Origin: M3007 sp964646615
Lineage (GTDB): Bacteria; Bacteroidota; Bacteroidia; Chitinophagales; Saprospiraceae
Reading direction: 5' to 3'
DNA length: 64,000 nucleotides
Assembly: GCA_964646615.1 (NCBI GenBank)
Contig: CAZYEV010000018.1
Location: 1 to 64,000 of the forward strand
Part shown: positions 8,640 through 16,235 of the stretch, piece by piece
Numbering within the stretch: position 1 is the first letter of the stretch
Layout: each line of letters starts with the position of its first letter
The notes under the pieces: model-generated
Database searches by the model: none
Told to the model about the DNA's origin: nothing
What the model saw: only the letters and a program-made list of their open reading frames with translations
Made by a program: the position numbers and the translations under genes

Positions 8640-8747
8640 ATGAATTACCGTTGCATCACCGCATTAGCAGCCTGTTGTTGCTGTTGTTGTTGTCCGGCTC
8701 GGCCTGCCGAAGCGGAGCAGATGCGGTATGCGCCCAGTGAGGCTTAA
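8640..8747 (+). CDS. cysteine-run leader peptide 1 (attenuator)
   Basis: A 35-codon open frame from ATG to TAA. Residue 5 is Cys and residues 12-18 are seven consecutive Cys codons (six TGT, one TGC); the rest is Ala/Pro/Glu-rich. It begins just after a consensus promoter and ends 32 bp before a strong terminator hairpin, followed by a peroxiredoxin. This is the layout of a translational-attenuation leader sensing charged cysteinyl-tRNA. Bases 8694-8712, right after the Cys codons, can pair with the 5' side of the terminator (8705-8712 with 8786-8793, eight perfect pairs; 8694-8698 with 8799-8803). Confidence 0.75.
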   Translation: MNYRCITALAACCCCCCCPARPAEAEQMRYAPSEA

Positions 8748-8779
8748 CGTTTCCGAACACACGTTTGACCATACCCACG

Positions 8780-8822
8780 ACAGCCCTTCGGCAGCAGCGC
8801 CGGAGGGCTGTTGCATTTTTAT
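8780..8822 (+). terminator. attenuator terminator 1
   Basis: Stem ACAGCCCTTCGGC (8780-8792) with GCCGGAGGGCTGT (8799-8811): 13 pairs with a single G-U, six-base loop, then TGCATTTTTAT. It separates leader peptide 1 from the peroxiredoxin start, so it must be read through or antiterminated for expression. Confidence 0.85.
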
Positions 8823-8852
8823 CCGTTCACCAAAACAACATCTTTATTCACC

Positions 8853-9488
8853 ATGAGCTTACGACTTGGCGACATCGCTCCCAACTTCAAAGCCCAGACC
8901 ACGCAGGGTGAGATTGACTTTTACGAGTATCTCGGCGATGGCTGGGGCATCCTGTTCTCGCACCCGGCCGACTACACACCCGTGTGCACCACCGAACTGG
9001 GCCGCACGGCGCACCTGGCCGAAGAATTCCGCCGCCGCAACACCCGCGTGCTGGCCATCAGCGTGGATCCGCTGGACAAACACCACGGCTGGGTACAGGA
9101 CATCAACGAAACCCAAAACACTACCGTAAACTTCCCCATCATCGCCGACCCGGAGCGCCACGTGGCGACGCTGTACGACATGATCCACCCTAATGCGTCG
9201 GAGAACTTCACGGTGCGTTCGCTGTTTATCATCGGCCCGGATAAGCGCATTAAGCTCATCATCACCTACCCGGCCTCTACGGGCCGCAACTTCGATGAGG
9301 TGCTGCGCGTGCTGGACTCGCTCCAGCTGACGGCCTACCACAGTGTGGCCACTCCCGCCGACTGGAAGCCCGGCGAAGACGTCATCGTGGTACCCTCTAT
9401 CCCGACGGAAGAAGCCGTGCAGAAGTTTCCGAAAGGCGTCCGGGAAATCAAGCCGTACCTTCGTTACACTCCGCAACCCAACGTGTGA
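8853..9488 (+). CDS. 1-Cys peroxiredoxin (Prx6/AhpC-TSA family)
   Basis: A 211-residue protein. The peroxidatic cysteine is C45 in HPADYTPVCTTELG, and it is the only cysteine in the protein, hence a 1-Cys enzyme reducing hydrogen peroxide or organic peroxides, recycled by an external thiol. The long C-terminal domain (TPADWKPGEDVIV, PYLRYTPQP) is typical of the Prx6 class. The ATG at 8853 is chosen because the open frame upstream overlaps the terminator hairpin. It is the first protein gene behind cysteine leader 1 and precedes a second leader and cysteine synthase, so peroxide defence and cysteine supply appear co-regulated. Confidence 0.93.
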   Translation: MSLRLGDIAPNFKAQTTQGEIDFYEYLGDGWGILFSHPADYTPVCTTELGRTAHLAEEFRRRNTRVLAISVDPLDKHHGWVQDINETQNTTVNFPIIADPERHVATLYDMIHPNASENFTVRSLFIIGPDKRIKLIITYPASTGRNFDEVLRVLDSLQLTAYHSVATPADWKPGEDVIVVPSIPTEEAVQKFPKGVREIKPYLRYTPQPNV

Positions 9489-9499
9489 AACCTTCCGCC

Positions 9500-9598
9500 A
9501 TGGAAAAAGTGCGCATACTCGGTTCTGTCTGTTGTTGTCGCTGTTGCTGTTGTTCCGCCCCGGCACACCGAAGCGGCTCGCCTGAGTATGCCCGTTAA
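9500..9598 (+). CDS. cysteine-run leader peptide 2 (attenuator)
   Basis: A 32-codon open frame, ATG to TAA, beginning 11 bp after the peroxiredoxin stop. Residues 11-13 and 15-18 are Cys (seven Cys codons split by one Arg). As with leader 1, the codons are followed by a Pro/Ala/Arg-rich stretch, a stop and then a terminator hairpin. Bases 9567-9573 (ACCGAAG) pair with 9640-9646 (CTTCGGT) in the terminator stem, and CCGG 9560-9563 with CCGG 9652-9655. Relative to leader 1, G to A and C to T changes preserve the pairing. I see no separate -7 box, so it is probably reached by readthrough from the peroxiredoxin. Confidence 0.75.
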   Translation: MEKVRILGSVCCCRCCCCSAPAHRSGSPEYAR

Positions 9599-9631
9599 AA
9601 CGGCTATTTTAACATGCGACTATACAATGGC

Positions 9632-9667
9632 AAGAGGCCCTTCGGTAACGACCGGAGGGCTTTCTTG
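9632..9667 (+). terminator. attenuator terminator 2
   Basis: Stem GCCCTTCGGT (9637-9646), loop AACG, ACCGGAGGGC (9651-9660), preceded by AAGA and followed by TTTCTTG. It is closely related to terminator 1 in both arms. It lies between leader 2 and the cysteine synthase. Confidence 0.8.
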
Positions 9668-9672
9668 TAACG

Positions 9673-9751
9673 GCCAAACTTGTTTGGCCCCAGCATCCGC
9701 CAAATTCATTTGGCGATCCTTTCACCAAAAAATTGACCAAATAAATTTGGT
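9673..9751. repeat. array of three CCAAA-N4-TTTGG palindromes before cysM
   Basis: GCCAAACTTGTTTGGC at 9673-9688, GCCAAATTCATTTGGC at 9699-9714 and ACCAAATAAATTTGGT at 9736-9751: each a 7-2-7 inverted repeat, centres 26 and 37 bp apart, between the attenuator and the cysM start. They may be operators for a dimeric regulator, RNA hairpins in the leader, or members of an interspersed palindrome family (see 11175 and 48774). Confidence 0.8.
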
Positions 9752-9758
9752 CTTTACT

Positions 9759-10700
9759 ATGCACACCGAACACTGGCTTAAGAACGATATTGACCTGACG
9801 AGCCGCCTTCACCAGGTGGCGGCTCAAATTGGCCGCACGCCTCTGCAGCCCATTCAGCGGCTGTTTGCTAAAAAAGGCGTCCGGCTGTTTGTCAAAAAGG
9901 AATGGGAGCAGCTTTCCGGCAGCGTCAAGGCGCGCGCGGCGTTTTCCATCGTGCGTGCAGCGGTGGAGAGTGGTCAGTTGCACCCGGGCAGGGCACTGTT
10001 GGACGCCACCAGCGGCAACACCGGTATTGCTTATGCGGCCATTGGCAAGGCGCTGGGCATTGAGGTGGTGTTGTGTCTGCCTGAGAATGCCTCACAGGAG
10101 CGCAAGGACATTTTGCGTTCGCTGGGTGCCCGCATCGTGCTCACCTCGCGCTTTGAGGGCACTGATGGCGCCCAGGAGGTGGCCCGCGAGCTGGCCGAGC
10201 AGCATCCTGAGCGCTACTTCTACGCCGACCAGTACCGCAACGACAACAACTGGCGCGCCCACTACCACACCACGGCGGTGGAAATCTTTCAGGCCCTGCC
10301 CGACATCACACATTTTGTGGCCGGGCTGGGCACCACGGGCACCTTTGTGGGCACGGGCCGCCGCCTGCGCCAGCTGAAGCCCGGCGTGCGGCTCATAGCC
10401 CTGCAGCCCGACTCCGCCCTGCACGGGCTGGAAGGCTGGAAGCACCTGGAGACCGCCATTGTGCCCGGCATTTACGACCCTTCGGTGGCCGACGCCTTCG
10501 AGGAGATAGACACCGCTGAGGCCTACGAAATCATCCGCGCCGCCCGCAAGCACGAGGGCCTGCTTCTCAGTCCGTCTGCCGCTGCCAACCTCGCCGGCGC
10601 CCTGCGTGTGGCCGAGCGGCTGGAGGCGGGTACTGTGGTTACCGTCTTGCCCGACAACGCCGACAAATACGGCGAGGTGATGAAACAGATCTTTTCCTGA
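9759..10700 (+). CDS. cysM: cysteine synthase (CysM-type, PLP beta-family)
   Basis: A 313-residue fold-type II PLP enzyme. K57 in SGSVKARAAFSI is the Schiff-base lysine; the substrate loop TSGNTG is at residues 84-89; the phosphate-binding GLGTTGT loop and the PLP-ring serine in LLSPSAAA are present. It makes cysteine from an activated serine and a sulfur donor. The next two genes encode a JAMM protease and a ubiquitin-like/E1 protein, as in the mycobacterial CysM-Mec-CysO system, so the donor may be a thiocarboxylated carrier protein rather than free sulfide. Start ATG 9759 chosen because the upstream open frame runs through the attenuator and palindromes. Control by leader 2 is inferred. 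Confidence 0.88.
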   Translation: MHTEHWLKNDIDLTSRLHQVAAQIGRTPLQPIQRLFAKKGVRLFVKKEWEQLSGSVKARAAFSIVRAAVESGQLHPGRALLDATSGNTGIAYAAIGKALGIEVVLCLPENASQERKDILRSLGARIVLTSRFEGTDGAQEVARELAEQHPERYFYADQYRNDNNWRAHYHTTAVEIFQALPDITHFVAGLGTTGTFVGTGRRLRQLKPGVRLIALQPDSALHGLEGWKHLETAIVPGIYDPSVADAFEEIDTAEAYEIIRAARKHEGLLLSPSAAANLAGALRVAERLEAGTVVTVLPDNADKYGEVMKQIFS

Positions 10701-10751
10701 ACCCTCATCCGAGCATTCAAAAGTGCCCAAAGCACACAAAAACAGCCATTT

Positions 10752-11198
10752 ATGATCCATTTCAGCCCACACGTGTACGAGCGCATGCTGGCCGATGCGT
10801 GCCAGACCTTCCCCGACGAATGCTGCGGCTTCCTCTTTGGCACCGAAACGCCCGACGGCGACCGCCACCTGATGGATATTCTCATTGTGGATAACGCCAA
10901 AGAGGGCGACAAGCGCCGCCGCTTCGAGATAGCGCCCAAAGACTACTTAGCCGCCGAACGCTATGCCGATGAGCGCGGCCTGACCTTGCTGGGTGTCTAT
11001 CACTCACACCCCAACCACCCGGCCATCCCGTCGGAACACGACCGAGTGGCCGCCCAGCCCTACTTCTCTTACGTCATCGTCTCCGTCCTCGATGGCCGCA
11101 TCGGGCGCGTCCGCTCCTGGCGCCTCAACGACGACCGGCAATTTGAAGAAGAAGCCGCAACAGCCCCAGTAGCGGCCAAACTTGTTTGGCCCTCGTAA
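10752..11198 (+). CDS. JAMM/MPN+ metalloprotease (Mec-like)
   Basis: A 148-residue single-domain JAB1/MPN/Mov34 metalloenzyme. The zinc site is complete: E23 in DECCGFLFG, then H84-S85-H86 and S94-D97 in HSHPNHPAIPSEHD. The mycobacterial homologue Mec releases cysteine from the C terminus of the carrier CysO. Here the gene sits between cysM and the carrier-E1 fusion, the same three functions. Besides releasing cysteine it could cut behind the internal Gly-Gly of the fusion protein to free the carrier; that is my inference. The C-terminal residues AKLVWPS are encoded by the first palindrome of the next array, so the end of the protein may be a late extension. Confidence 0.88.
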   Translation: MIHFSPHVYERMLADACQTFPDECCGFLFGTETPDGDRHLMDILIVDNAKEGDKRRRFEIAPKDYLAAERYADERGLTLLGVYHSHPNHPAIPSEHDRVAAQPYFSYVIVSVLDGRIGRVRSWRLNDDRQFEEEAATAPVAAKLVWPS

Positions 11199-11242
11199 CA
11201 AGCAAACTTGTTTGGTCGCCGTACCCGCCAAACTTGTTTGGC
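11175..11242. repeat. array of three CCAAA-N4-TTTGG palindromes before the carrier-E1 gene
   Basis: Perfect GCCAAACTTGTTTGGC at 11175-11190 and 11227-11242, with a slightly imperfect copy centred at 11208; centres are exactly 26 bp apart. The first copy overlaps the end of the JAMM gene. Same family as the copies at 9673 and 48774. Confidence 0.85.
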
Positions 11243-11282
11243 GAAACCCACACCCTCACACAAAAAACATCACATTTTTATT

Positions 11283-12713
11283 ATGGCAACCATCATCATT
11301 CCCACGCCTTTGCGCAAGTTCACCCACAACGCTTCCAAACTGCAAGTGGAAGCCGCTACGGTAGGCGAGGCCCTTGAACGCTTAGCCACCGAATACCCCG
11401 ACCTGAGAAAGCACCTGCTCGACGAGCAGGGCCAGATTCGCTCTTTCCTCAACCTGTTCGTCGGCGAAGACGACGTGCGCGACCTGCAGTGGGCCGACAC
11501 GCCGCTGCCGGCCGATGCCACGCTGAGCATTGTACCGGCCATTGCGGGCGGTGTGAGCGATTGGGCCGACGTAGCGTTCACGAAGGAAGAGCTGGCCCGT
11601 TACAATCGGCACATCATCATTCCGGAGTTTGGCTTAGAGGGCCAGCAGAAGCTCAAGGCAGCCCGGGTGCTGGTAGTCGGTTCGGGTGGTCTGGGCAGCC
11701 CGCTGCTGTTGTATCTGGCGGCGGCGGGCGTGGGCACCCTCGGCATTGTGGATTTCGACCGCGTGGACGCCAGCAACCTGCAGCGCCAGGTGCTTTTCGG
11801 CGTGGATGCCGTGGGTCAGCCCAAAGTGGAGGCGGCTCGCCAGCGGCTGGAGGCGCTTAATCCGCACATTCGCATTGTTACCTACGACACCCTGCTCAAC
11901 GCGCGCAATGCGCTGGAAATCCTGCGCGACTACGACGTGGTGGCCGATGGCACCGACAACTTTCCGACGCGCTACTTAGTCAACGACGCCTGCGTGTTGC
12001 TGGGCAAACCCAACGTGTATGCGTCTATTTTCCAGTTTGAGGGTCAGGTATCGGTGTTCAACTACCGGCATCCGAACGGCGAACTGGGGCCTAATTACCG
12101 CGATCTGTACCCCACGCCGCCGCCGCCGGGTTTGGTGCCCAGTTGCGCGGAGGGCGGTGTGTTGGGCGTATTGCCAGGCATCATCGGGAGCATGCAGGCT
12201 TGCGAAGTCATCAAGGTCATCACCGGCGTGGGTGAGCCGCTCAGCGGTCGGCTGTTCCACTTTGATGCGCTGTCGTTCGAGACGCGCATTTTCCGCGTGA
12301 AGCGCCGTGCCGACAACCCGCTCACGGGCGAGCACCCGACCATCACGCAGCTGATAGACTACGAGCAATTCTGCGGCGTCAAGGTGGTGGAGCGCCCGGT
12401 GCGCGAGATTACGGTGCAGGAGTTGCTGCAGTGGCAGGCCGAGGGGCGCGCCTTCCAGCTGGTGGACGTGCGCGAGCCGCATGAGTACGAGGCGGCTAAC
12501 ATTGGCGCCGAGCTCATTCCGCTGGGCACGGTGGCTGAGAATGCCCATCGTTTTTCGCGTGAAACGCCGGTAGTGGTGCACTGCCGTTCGGGCGTGCGCA
12601 GCGCCAAGGCCATCCGCGAGCTGGAAGAGCGCTTTGGGTTCGATAATTTGCTCAACCTTCAAGGTGGCATTCTGGCGTACCTGGAAGCAGTAAAGCCCGA
12701 ACCGGTGGGGTGA
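11283..12713 (+). CDS. fusion: ubiquitin-like sulfur carrier (CysO/ThiS-like) + E1 adenylyltransferase + rhodanese (MoeZ-like)
   Basis: A 476-residue three-domain protein. Residues 1-90 are a beta-grasp carrier ending in VPAIAGG, the Gly-Gly at 89-90 being internal. Residues 100-350 are a ThiF/MoeB E1 domain with the ATP loop VVGSGGLGSP (131-140) and DFDRVDASNLQRQ; the CxxC zinc ligands of MoeB are absent (DLYPTPPPPG in their place), as in MoeZ. Residues 375-476 are a rhodanese with the persulfide cysteine C434 in HCRSGVRS. The E1 would adenylate the carrier and the rhodanese supply sulfur, giving a thiocarboxylate for CysM. Because the Gly-Gly is buried in the chain, cleavage or an atypical mechanism is needed. 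The ATG at 11283 follows the palindrome array. Confidence 0.88.
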   Translation: MATIIIPTPLRKFTHNASKLQVEAATVGEALERLATEYPDLRKHLLDEQGQIRSFLNLFVGEDDVRDLQWADTPLPADATLSIVPAIAGGVSDWADVAFTKEELARYNRHIIIPEFGLEGQQKLKAARVLVVGSGGLGSPLLLYLAAAGVGTLGIVDFDRVDASNLQRQVLFGVDAVGQPKVEAARQRLEALNPHIRIVTYDTLLNARNALEILRDYDVVADGTDNFPTRYLVNDACVLLGKPNVYASIFQFEGQVSVFNYRHPNGELGPNYRDLYPTPPPPGLVPSCAEGGVLGVLPGIIGSMQACEVIKVITGVGEPLSGRLFHFDALSFETRIFRVKRRADNPLTGEHPTITQLIDYEQFCGVKVVERPVREITVQELLQWQAEGRAFQLVDVREPHEYEAANIGAELIPLGTVAENAHRFSRETPVVVHCRSGVRSAKAIRELEERFGFDNLLNLQGGILAYLEAVKPEPVG

Positions 12714-12872
12714 ATGGCTGACCTGGTGCAGGTCCTTTTGCCGCAGGCAAGGAGGTGACAGGATCTGCCGGGCATGGGCTGTCCTGGTGGTTCTTGTCGC
12801 ACGCATGGCCGCTGTTTAAAGTGGCAACAGGTGTGTGGGCGATACGCTGGCGATACATCCCTGTTGGCGCTT

Positions 12873-12880
12873 TACCTTTG
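12873..12880 (+). promoter_or_regulatory. -7 box of the aspartoacylase-family gene
   Basis: TACCTTTG, 10 bp before the ATG at 12891. The transcript would start only a few bases upstream of the start codon. Confidence 0.6.
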
Positions 12881-12890
12881 TGGCGTTGTC

Positions 12891-13841
12891 ATGATGAATC
12901 GCCTGATAGGACGCTATACTGGGACGCAACCCGGCGCACTGGTGGTGGTTACGGCTGCCGTGCACGGCAATGAGCCGGCGGGGGTGCGTGCTTTGGAGGA
13001 GGTTTTTCGCTTGTTGGCGCAGGAACCTCAAATCAACCCGGATTTTGTTTTCAGAGGGCGGCTGGTGGGGCTTGCCGGTAATCTGCAGGCTTACCGGGCA
13101 GGGAGGCGCTTTCTGGAGCAAGACCTTAATCGCATGTGGACGCCGCTGCATTTGCGCTGTCTGCAACAGATGACACCTGCCGAGCGGCGGGCGGAGTGGC
13201 GCGAACTGGGCGAACTGATAGAGGCCATTCAAGAGGAAATCCTCAATTACAAACCGCAGGCGCTCATTGTGCTGGATTTGCATACAACCTCGGCAGATGG
13301 CGGCATCTTCTGCATTCCGACTGACGACCGCGCCAGCCTTCGGTTGGCTAAAGCGCTGTACGCACCGGTGGTATTGGGCATGCTGGACGGCTTGGAGGGC
13401 ACGCTGCTGCATTACGTGGCGGGCAATCACTTCGAGGTGGGCGGTTATCCGCACTATTCGGTAGGTGTGGCTTTTGAGGCGGGCCAGCACAACGACCCGG
13501 AGTCGGCAAGCCGTTCGGTAGCGGCCATTGTGAACGCCTTGCGCGCAGCCGGCTGCATTCGCCCTGAAGATGTGGACAGCCGCCACGAGCGCATCCTGCA
13601 GGCGTTTTCGGCGTCGTTGCCCAAAGTAACGCGCCTGCGGCACGTGCACCACATCCGCCCGGGCGATACGTTTGGTATGCGGCCCGGATATGTTAATTTT
13701 CAACCTATACGGCGTGGCGAACACTTGGCCGACGACGCCAGCGGCCCGGTACTGGCGCCCGAAGACGGGCTTATCCTGATGCCGTTGTACCAGCCCGTAG
13801 GCTCCGATGGCTTCTTCGTCGTGCAGGAAGTAACCGCGTGA
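12891..13841 (+). CDS. succinylglutamate desuccinylase/aspartoacylase family zinc carboxypeptidase
   Basis: A protein of 316 residues (a second ATG follows immediately at 12894). The metal-binding motif of the AstE/AspA family is present: TAAVHGNEPAG near the N terminus (His and Glu ligands) and LDLHTTSADGG (His) in the middle. Such enzymes remove an acyl group from an N-acyl amino acid; the substrate cannot be told from sequence. The C-terminal beta-barrel part (IRPGDTFGMRPGYVNFQPI) is conserved in style. It has its own promoter box and precedes kbl by 76 bp. Confidence 0.82.
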   Translation: MMNRLIGRYTGTQPGALVVVTAAVHGNEPAGVRALEEVFRLLAQEPQINPDFVFRGRLVGLAGNLQAYRAGRRFLEQDLNRMWTPLHLRCLQQMTPAERRAEWRELGELIEAIQEEILNYKPQALIVLDLHTTSADGGIFCIPTDDRASLRLAKALYAPVVLGMLDGLEGTLLHYVAGNHFEVGGYPHYSVGVAFEAGQHNDPESASRSVAAIVNALRAAGCIRPEDVDSRHERILQAFSASLPKVTRLRHVHHIRPGDTFGMRPGYVNFQPIRRGEHLADDASGPVLAPEDGLILMPLYQPVGSDGFFVVQEVTA

Positions 13842-13917
13842 AGCCTCCGAAAACAGCTTTGCAAAAGGCAACCTCTGATTACATTTACACGCTTCTTTTC
13901 ATCTTCTCTTTGCATCT

Positions 13918-15108
13918 ATGTTTACCAACGTCAAACCATCCCTTGAGCGCGAACTGGCCGACATCCGCGAAGCCGGCCTGTACAAAGAAGAGCGCATTAT
14001 TACCACACCGCAGGGTGCCGTTATTGACACGACGACACAGAAAGCACTGCTGAATTTCTGCGCCAATAATTACTTAGGTCTGAGTAGCCACCCGGAGGTC
14101 ATCGAGGCAGCCATTGAAGCCATCCGCACGCACGGCTACGGCCTGTCGTCGGTGCGCTTCATCTGCGGAACGCAGGACATCCATCGGGAACTCGAACAGC
14201 GCATCGCCGACTTTTTGGGCATGGAAGACGCCATCCTGTACGCTGCGGCCTTCGACGCCAATGGTGGCCTGTTTGAGCCGTTGCTCACGGAGGAAGATGC
14301 CGTCATCAGCGACGAACTCAACCACGCTTCCATCATTGACGGCATCCGCCTGTGCAAAGCCAAACGCTTCCGCTACAAGCACAACGACATGAATGCGCTG
14401 GAAGACTGCCTCAAAGAGGCCAACGCCGCCGGCGCGCGCCGCAAACTCATCTTCACCGACGGGGCCTTCTCGATGGACGGCACCATCGCCCAGCTGGACA
14501 AAATCTGCGACCTGGCTGAACGCTACGACGCGATGGTCGGCATTGACGAATGCCATGCCACTGGCTTCCTGGGCAAAACCGGTCGAGGCACACACGAGTA
14601 CCGCAACGTCATGGGCCGCGTGGACATCATCACCGGCACCCTCGGCAAGGCCCTCGGCGGCGCCAGTGGCGGCTTCACGGCTGCCCGCCGCGAAATTGTG
14701 GACATTCTGCGCCAGCGCTCGCGCCCGTATCTGTTCTCCAACACCGTAGCGCCCGCCATCGTAGGTGGAAGTCTCAAAGTGCTCGAACTGCTCAGCAGCA
14801 CCACTCACCTGCGCGACAAACTCGAGGCCAATACGCGCTGGTTCCGCAAAGCCATGACAGACGCCGGCTTCGACATCATCCCAGGCGAGCACCCCATCGT
14901 GCCCATCATGCTCTACGACGCTCCACTGGCGCAAACCTTCGCCCGCCGCCTCCTCGACGAAGGCATCTACGTCATCGGCTTCTTCTATCCGGTCGTGCCC
15001 AAAGGCAAGGCCCGCATCCGCGTCCAGCTCTCTGCCGCACACGAACCCGAACACTTAGAAAAATGTGTGGCTGCCTTCGCAAAAGTGAAGCGCGATTTAG
15101 GCGTATAG
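13918..15108 (+). CDS. kbl: glycine C-acetyltransferase (2-amino-3-ketobutyrate CoA ligase)
   Basis: A 396-residue PLP alpha-oxoamine synthase of standard length. Landmarks are NFCANNYLGLSSHPEV, SSVRFICGTQDIHRELE, DELNHASIIDGIRL, the PLP-aspartate region GIDECHATGF and the Schiff-base lysine in GTLGKALGGASGG. It cleaves 2-amino-3-ketobutyrate with CoA to glycine and acetyl-CoA in threonine breakdown. No threonine dehydrogenase lies next to it here. Serine palmitoyltransferase and KAPA synthase are in the same fold, but the motif details match Kbl best. Confidence 0.92.
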   Translation: MFTNVKPSLERELADIREAGLYKEERIITTPQGAVIDTTTQKALLNFCANNYLGLSSHPEVIEAAIEAIRTHGYGLSSVRFICGTQDIHRELEQRIADFLGMEDAILYAAAFDANGGLFEPLLTEEDAVISDELNHASIIDGIRLCKAKRFRYKHNDMNALEDCLKEANAAGARRKLIFTDGAFSMDGTIAQLDKICDLAERYDAMVGIDECHATGFLGKTGRGTHEYRNVMGRVDIITGTLGKALGGASGGFTAARREIVDILRQRSRPYLFSNTVAPAIVGGSLKVLELLSSTTHLRDKLEANTRWFRKAMTDAGFDIIPGEHPIVPIMLYDAPLAQTFARRLLDEGIYVIGFFYPVVPKGKARIRVQLSAAHEPEHLEKCVAAFAKVKRDLGV

Positions 15109-15222
15109 GCCCGAACTTTGCACATACAACCAGCAACGGCGCAAAACATTACGCCTCGTATCCGTAGGGGAGCTACCCCCAACATTCACATTCTTCACCC
15201 AACCGAGCACCTCTGCTGTGTT

Positions 15223-15933
15223 ATGACTCCTCTGCGCTGCATCATCGTCGAAGACGAACCACTGGCGGCCGAAATCCTGACCGAGTACATCCAGATGACG
15301 CCCTTCCTGCAATTGGTGGACGTCTGCCCTGACGCCATTAAGGCCCTCGAAGTCGTGCGCGAAAAGGCCGTGGATGTCATTTTCTTAGACATCAACCTGC
15401 CTAAACTGACGGGCTTAGAGTTCATCAAAAGCCTGCCACAGCAGCCAAAAATCATCATCACTTCGGCCTACCACGAATTCGCTGTAGAGGGCTTCGACTT
15501 GCAAGTGGTGGACTATCTGCTCAAACCCATCGAATTCAACCGATTTACCAAAGCGGTGAATAAAATCCTACATGCGCACCGCGTGGAAGAAGTAGCCACG
15601 CAGTACCGCAAATCCATCTCCCAGCGCCCGTTCTACTTTTTCGCCGTTCAGAAACGATCGGTCAAAATTTATTTGGATGAAATCCTGTTCATCGAAAGCC
15701 TGAAAGACGCCGTAACCATCCACACACCCGAGCATTCGTACGCCACGCACTACCACCTGAACGAGCTGGAAGAGCTGCTGCCCCGCGAGCACTTCCTGCG
15801 CATTCACCGCTCCTTTTTGGTGGCGATTGATAAAATTGACTCCTTCTCCGCCGCCGAGGTGGAGGTGGGGGGGCGCACGCTGCCCATCGGTCGCAAGTAC
15901 AAAGAATACGTGGCCGGGCGCCTGGAAGCATAG
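15223..15933 (+). CDS. LytTR-type response regulator
   Basis: A 236-residue protein: receiver domain (CIIVEDEP with the acidic pair, phosphorylatable D56 in IFLDINLP, TSAYHEFAVEGF, and LLKPI lysine) and a C-terminal LytTR DNA-binding domain (VKIYLDEILFIESLKD, then LPREHFLRIHRSFLVAIDKI). Length and order are standard. In Bacteroidota the partner is usually a HisKA-less LytS/YehU-type kinase, but none is encoded nearby. A G7 run in the 3' part does not disturb the frame. The ATG at 15223 fits the family start. Confidence 0.92.
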   Translation: MTPLRCIIVEDEPLAAEILTEYIQMTPFLQLVDVCPDAIKALEVVREKAVDVIFLDINLPKLTGLEFIKSLPQQPKIIITSAYHEFAVEGFDLQVVDYLLKPIEFNRFTKAVNKILHAHRVEEVATQYRKSISQRPFYFFAVQKRSVKIYLDEILFIESLKDAVTIHTPEHSYATHYHLNELEELLPREHFLRIHRSFLVAIDKIDSFSAAEVEVGGRTLPIGRKYKEYVAGRLEA

Positions 15934-16235
15934 AGGACCTGGGCCGTCGCCATGACCAGCGCGCGCACCGATTTTATCAAGTTGCAGGAGCGACCTGTGT
16001 CCTGAGCCGAAGGGCGCCAGCAAGCAGCGGGAGCGCAGCCGTGGGTATAGAGGCATTCGAGGCGGGAGCCTCAAATGCGCTTAAGGCAGACTGCCAGACA
16101 GGGATTTGAAGCGAAATTAAGTTTCACCAAAAAATTGTAAATCAATGTTTTGAGACTATAAAATTGGAACTTCAACCTTGAAATCGGATGTTCTGAGTGC
16201 GTCTTTCTGTCCTTTTGGCGTCGTGGTTGTGCCCG
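15934..16235. other. intergenic region without a recognisable gene
   Basis: No supported coding frame. The right part (16110-16180) is distinctly AT-rich. Nothing structured was seen apart from the promoter that begins the next entry. Confidence 0.4.

Noticed and set aside
9588..9758. Open frame joined upstream of cysM (longer cysteine synthase start)
   Set aside because: It crosses terminator 2 and three palindromes and is not enzyme-like; the ATG at 9759 gives the family start.
9673..11242. CRISPR array from the spaced palindromes
   Set aside because: Repeat units are 16 bp with about 10-bp linkers, no cas genes, and copies are scattered over several loci.
14074..15054. 326-residue minus-strand frame opposite kbl
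   Set aside because: Low-complexity Gly/Ala/Asp composition typical of an antisense shadow of a high-GC gene.
15866..15872. G7 run in the LytTR regulator as a frameshift site
   Set aside because: The reading frame and the domain continue normally across it.
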